Positions 60,751 through 64,000 of a stretch of DNA of 64,000 nt are shown one piece after another. Both the position numbers and the translations under genes were made by a program. The first letter of the stretch is position 1. Every line of letters starts with the position of its first letter. The DNA is from Microbacterium timonense (GTDB taxonomy: Bacteria > Actinomycetota > Actinomycetes > Actinomycetales > Microbacteriaceae): NCBI RefSeq assembly GCF_900292075.1, contig NZ_OLMV01000005.1, positions 186,001-250,000 of the forward strand, written 5' to 3'. The notes under the pieces are model-generated. The model was not told where the DNA came from, ran no database searches, and was given only the letters and a program-made list of their open reading frames with translations.

Positions 60751-61749
60751 TCAGAGCCAGTGCCGCTTGCGGAAGACGACGTAGAGCGTGACGCTCGTGG
60801 CCACCATGAGTGCGAGTGCCATCGGGTAGCCCAGCGGCCACTGCAGCTCGGGCATGTACCTGAAGTTCATGCCGTAGATCGTGCCGACCAGCGTGGGACC
60901 GAACAGGATCGCCGCCCAGCCGGAGATCTTCTTCACCTGCTCGTTCTGCACGAGAGCGGTGTCGGTCTGACGCTGGGTGACGATCGTGGCGTTCACCGTG
61001 AGCGCGTACTCGAGGATCGAGCGGAACGCCGCGGTCTTCTCGATGACGCGCAGCGCGTGGTCGTGCACGTCGCGCAGGGACCGCTGCAGTTCGAGGTCGA
61101 CGGAGTACTTCGGCGCCCCGCGCTGCAGGCCCTCGAGCATGTCGGCCAGCGGCGCCACGGCGCGCTGAAGCGCGATGACCTCGCGCGAGAGGTCGTAGAT
61201 GCGCTTGGACAGCGACACGCCGCCGGCTTCGAACAGCGCGTCCTCGATCTCGTCGATGTCGTTCTCTACGCCGTCGATCACCGGCGAGTACTCGTCGACG
61301 ACTTCGTCGAGGATCGCGTAGAGCACCGCCTCGGGACCGAGCGCGAGAAGCGCGGGATCCCTCTCCATGCGTCGCCGCACGCTGCTGAGATCGGGAGACT
61401 CGGCATGCCGGATCGTCACGATGAAGTCGGGGCCGACGAACACGTGCAGTTCGCCGAACTCGACGCTCTCGGTCTCGTCGATGTAGCGCGCGGGCCGCAG
61501 CACCACGAACAGGATGTCGCCGTAGCGCTCGAGCTTCGAGCGCTGATGCCCCGTCAGCGCATCTTCCACGGCGAGGGGGTGCAGCCCGAACTCGTCGGCG
61601 ACCTGCGCGATCTCTTTGGGCGACGGACGGAACAGGCCGATCCATGCCATGCCATGGTGATCGCGCGTGTACTCGAAGGTCTCGGACAGGCTCGACGGAT
61701 CCTGGATCCGCTTTCCGGCGACGTACACGCCGTTGTCGACGATGGGCAT
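60751..61749 (-). CDS. corA: CorA-type magnesium/cobalt channel
   Basis: 332 residues. A large N-terminal cytoplasmic domain with long helices is followed by two C-terminal membrane helices joined by the diagnostic 'YGMNF' loop (GMN) and the 'MPELQWPLGYP' selectivity region, ending with a basic tail 'FRKRHWL'. It forms a pentameric divalent-cation channel. ATG at 61749 is chosen (MPIVDNG); the ribosome-binding site is weak. It is convergent with the ABC-F gene (34-bp gap) and has no link to the resistance operon. Confidence 0.93.
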   Translation of the reverse strand: MPIVDNGVYVAGKRIQDPSSLSETFEYTRDHHGMAWIGLFRPSPKEIAQVADEFGLHPLAVEDALTGHQRSKLERYGDILFVVLRPARYIDETESVEFGELHVFVGPDFIVTIRHAESPDLSSVRRRMERDPALLALGPEAVLYAILDEVVDEYSPVIDGVENDIDEIEDALFEAGGVSLSKRIYDLSREVIALQRAVAPLADMLEGLQRGAPKYSVDLELQRSLRDVHDHALRVIEKTAAFRSILEYALTVNATIVTQRQTDTALVQNEQVKKISGWAAILFGPTLVGTIYGMNFRYMPELQWPLGYPMALALMVATSVTLYVVFRKRHWL

Positions 61750-61826
61750 CTGTCGATTCTTCCCTGCGCGCCGTCTGACGCCAACGCATGAGCCGTGGTG
61801 TCGGATGCGGCGGGTACCCTGCCGGC

Positions 61827-62807
61827 ATGGCAACGGACCAGCGGGTGATCGACTGGCTGCTCGACTCCGACCCGGCCCTTCGATGGCAGGTCGAGCGGGA
61901 TCTCGTGGGTGCGCCGCCCGCTGTCTGGCAGGCGACGCGGGCGAAGGTGGCCACCGAGGGCTTCGGCGCGCGGCTGCTGGCCCTGCAGGACCCCGACGGT
62001 CAATGGGCAGGCGGCGCCTTCTTCCCCGCAGGCTTCTTCGGCAGTCCCGAGGCCCAGGCGCCCGGGCAGCCGTGGGTGGCGACGACGTGGGTGCTCAAAG
62101 ACCTGCGTGAATGGGGACTGGATGCCGCGGTCCTCGCCGGAACCGCCGAGAAGCTCGCCGCGAACACCCGCTGGGAGTACGAGGACATGCCGTACTGGGG
62201 CGGTGAGGTCGACGTCTGCATCAACTCCTACACCCTGGCCACCGGCGCGTGGCTCGGCGCCGACGTCTCACGGCTCGTCGACTGGTTCCCCCAGCATCGA
62301 CTGGCCGACGGTGGGTGGAACTGCGAGGCCGAAGAGGGCGACTCCGTGCGCTCGTCGTTCCATTCCACCCTGAACGCCGCGCGCGGCATCCTGGCGTACG
62401 AGCGCATCACCGGCGACACCCGGCTGCGCGAGGCACGCCACGGTGGCGAGGAGTACCTGCTGTCGCGGCGCCTCATGTACCGGGCGAGCACCGGCGAACT
62501 GGTCGGCGATTTCGTGACGCGGTTCGTCTATCCCAACCGGCACCGCTACAGCGCCCTGGCGGCGCTGGACCATTTCCGTGACGTCTCGCTGTGGGAGGGC
62601 AGGCCGCCCGACCCACGGCTCGCCGATGCCGTCGAGGTCGTCCGCGCGGCACGGCAGCCGGACCGCACGTGGCTGCAGACGACTCCGCTGGCCGGGCGGA
62701 CGTGGTTCGACGTCGACGCGGCCGAGGGCGAGCCGTCGCGCTGGCTCACGCTGTTCGGCACACGGGTGCTCGAGTGGTGGGATGCCGCCGAGAAGAGCCC
62801 GGGATGA
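61827..62807 (+). CDS. Squalene-cyclase-like alpha/alpha-barrel protein of unknown function
   Basis: 326 residues with repeated helical units and the Gln/Trp-rich turns of prenyltransferase/squalene-cyclase barrels ('LQDPDGQWAGG', 'HRLADGGWNCE', 'DRTWLQT'). The DxDD catalytic motif of class II terpene cyclases is not present. Related short proteins are common in actinobacteria and unassigned. ATG at 61827 (MATDQRV) has no strong Shine-Dalgarno; an in-frame upstream start at 61788 is less likely. It is divergent from corA. Confidence 0.65.
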   Translation: MATDQRVIDWLLDSDPALRWQVERDLVGAPPAVWQATRAKVATEGFGARLLALQDPDGQWAGGAFFPAGFFGSPEAQAPGQPWVATTWVLKDLREWGLDAAVLAGTAEKLAANTRWEYEDMPYWGGEVDVCINSYTLATGAWLGADVSRLVDWFPQHRLADGGWNCEAEEGDSVRSSFHSTLNAARGILAYERITGDTRLREARHGGEEYLLSRRLMYRASTGELVGDFVTRFVYPNRHRYSALAALDHFRDVSLWEGRPPDPRLADAVEVVRAARQPDRTWLQTTPLAGRTWFDVDAAEGEPSRWLTLFGTRVLEWWDAAEKSPG

Positions 62808-62828
62808 CCGCGGTTCTGCTCCCCGAAC

Positions 62829-63713
62829 TCAGAGGGGGGATGAATCGCCGATCGTGTCGAGCATCTGCTCCACGATCCGGTCGATCGTGAGGTCACGACC
62901 CGTCGCACCGAGGATCGCCGGGCCGGCCTTCACGGCGGGCACCGTATGCCCGCCGCCCACGATGGTGACCAGCGACACAGCGGGGACTCCGGCGGCGCGA
63001 TAGTCCGTACGCGTGGTGCGCGTGCGGGCCCGCCGACCTTCGCCTGTGTGGAGGGTCACCGTCACCGGCGTCGAGTGGATCCCGTTGCGTGCGGCGAAGT
63101 ACCCGGCCGTCTCGTGGGCGGAGAGGGCTGTGCCGTCGACCTTGAAGAGCTTCCTTGCCCACCAGGCCATCCGCCCACCGGCGTACGGAGCGATGCGATC
63201 GGCGGTGCCGGCGACGAGCGTCACCGGCACCGCGCGCTCCGACGTCGTGGAGAAGCCGGCGGTGAAGTTCTCGGGGTCGGGCATGGTGGCGGCGACCACA
63301 ACCGCGCCGGCGATCAGTTCAGGAGCCTCGTGCAGCACACGGAACACCATCTGGCCGCCGTTGGAGAACCCGACGACGAGCACGCGATGAGGATCGATGT
63401 GGTGCGTCTGGCGCAGCCGCTCGATGACGGCGCGAGCGAAGCCGATGTCGTCGATCTGCTCGAGCCGCGCGGGGAAGGAGCTCTCCCGCCGGGCGTCGTT
63501 CCAGTTGCCTCGGTAGCCGTCGAGGTACGCGACGACCGCGCGCCCTTCCGCGGCGAGCCGGTCGAGTGCTCCGCCGGTGAACTCCCGATGAACAGCCCCG
63601 GTCTGTCTCGAACCGTGGAAGACCAGCACGGCGGCGCGTCCCGGCTCCCCCGACGGCGCTCCGACGACGCTGTACGTGCGCGTGCGGTTCCCGAGCTGCA
63701 TCGTGTCCGACAT
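62829..63713 (-). CDS. PHB-depolymerase/feruloyl-esterase-like alpha/beta hydrolase
   Basis: 294 residues. The oxyanion region 'VLVFHGSRQTG', the nucleophile elbow 'VGFSNGGQM' (GxSxG), an Asp in 'GTADRIAPY' and a His in 'GGGHTVPA' complete a catalytic triad typical of the LpqC/PhbD esterase family. No signal peptide is clear. ATG at 63713 has GGAGGGAG 6-7 nt upstream. A divergent MerR-type gene begins 60 bp away and a 13-bp palindrome lies between them, so this esterase is probably the regulator's target. Confidence 0.82.
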   Translation of the reverse strand: MSDTMQLGNRTRTYSVVGAPSGEPGRAAVLVFHGSRQTGAVHREFTGGALDRLAAEGRAVVAYLDGYRGNWNDARRESSFPARLEQIDDIGFARAVIERLRQTHHIDPHRVLVVGFSNGGQMVFRVLHEAPELIAGAVVVAATMPDPENFTAGFSTTSERAVPVTLVAGTADRIAPYAGGRMAWWARKLFKVDGTALSAHETAGYFAARNGIHSTPVTVTLHTGEGRRARTRTTRTDYRAAGVPAVSLVTIVGGGHTVPAVKAGPAILGATGRDLTIDRIVEQMLDTIGDSSPL

Positions 63714-63765
63714 GAGAACTCCCTCCGTCGCCGCGATCATCGGCGACGAAGCCGACGCTAAACTC

Positions 63766-63778
63766 TGACACCGTGTCA
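63766..63778. promoter_or_regulatory. Palindrome between esterase and MerR genes
   Basis: TGACACCGTGTCA is a perfect 6+1+6 palindrome. On the minus strand it is entered by TTGACA, a likely -35 of the esterase gene, a MerR-like arrangement. It overlaps the first codons of the MerR gene. Confidence 0.6.
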
Positions 63779-64000
63779 AGGTCAACTCCGTACCTCCGGA
63801 TCGGGGAGCTCAGCGCGCGCAGCGGAGTGAGCCCGCGATCGCTGCGGTACTACGAGAAGCACGGTCTCATCCGATCCGACAGGTCGGCCAATGGCTACCG
63901 GGAGTACGACGAGTCCGCGATCGAGCGCGCGGGCGCCATCCGCCTGCTGTTCGAGATGGGGTTCTCTCGCGACATCGTCGCGTCGGTGCTGACCTGCATC
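63773..64000 (+). CDS. MerR-family transcriptional regulator, 3'-truncated by the window edge
   Basis: The 76 visible codons from GTG at 63773 contain the MerR DNA-binding domain: 'YLRIGELSARSGVSPRSLRY', then 'YEKHGLIRSDRSANGYREYDE' (key residues Y-x-G-L-I and NGYR-Y). The next stretch 'IRLLFEMGFSRDIVASVL' begins the dimerisation side. The effector domain lies outside the window. The start codon overlaps a palindrome likely to be its own operator. Confidence 0.88.
   Translation, partial: MSRSTPYLRIGELSARSGVSPRSLRYYEKHGLIRSDRSANGYREYDESAIERAGAIRLLFEMGFSRDIVASVLTCI

Overview
The window looks like a chromosomal segment of a high-GC actinobacterium, most likely a member of the Microbacteriaceae (Microbacterium-like). 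Signs are the GC-rich third codon positions, many GTG starts, short ATGA/GTGA stop-start overlaps, the DUF222-HNH gene, and the frequent GGATGCC/GCATCC words of that group. No rRNA, tRNA, integrase, transposase or CRISPR array is visible. Most of the window is a carbohydrate-utilisation island.

Layout. 1-5193: 3' part of a large secreted-type GH59 (galactocerebrosidase-like) enzyme, then a tandem repeat and a long palindromic element. 5444-11036: IlvD-type sugar-acid dehydratase, two zinc alcohol dehydrogenases and a GT-C membrane glycosyltransferase. 11075-15406: TIM-barrel isomerase, one broken and two intact Gfo/Idh/MocA oxidoreductases, an alpha/beta hydrolase. 15520-21647 (minus): operon of ROK kinase, SIS isomerase, GH38 alpha-mannosidase and a toroid-fold protein. 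21745-27297 (minus): operon of a GH36-like glycosidase, a double metallo-beta-lactamase-fold protein, a LacI regulator and an APH-fold kinase. 27328-30415 (plus): GH84 N-acetylglucosaminidase and a ceramidase-like protein. 30447-34100: HNH protein, methyltransferase and a 1.2-kb mosaic of repeats. 34101-41211: GH13_18 phosphorylase, racemase-like protein, YihT-like aldolase and FGGY kinase, divergent from a DeoR regulator, OtnK and OtnC. 41216-44594: SnoaL-like protein, D,D-carboxypeptidase, FAD oxidoreductase. 44896-50979: ABC sugar importer (two permeases, lipoprotein binding protein) and a frameshifted GH38-type gene. 51035-54656: heterodimeric ABC exporter. 54724-57306 (minus): GH2 beta-mannosidase-like enzyme. 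57398-60716: ribosome-protection operon (Cfr/RlmN-like methylase plus ABC-F) behind a candidate attenuator leader. 60751-64000: CorA, a cyclase-like protein, an esterase and a 3'-truncated MerR regulator.

How the parts fit. Seven copies of a 20-bp operator, consensus near ATGTGGNAACGWTSCCACAT, lie in front of the Gfo/Idh pair, the ROK operon, the divergent GH36-like/GH84 genes, the importer permeases, the binding protein (two copies) and the GH2 gene. The LacI protein encoded at 22647-23672 is the obvious candidate regulator. The inferred programme is: import of a mannose- and GlcNAc-containing oligosaccharide, cleavage by alpha-mannosidase, beta-mannosidase, GlcNAcase and an alpha-galactosidase-like enzyme, then phosphorylation and isomerisation. 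The ceramidase-like and GH59 genes may extend this to glycolipids, which is inference. The 34.1-41.2 kb block is a separate DeoR-controlled pathway whose substrate is not evident.
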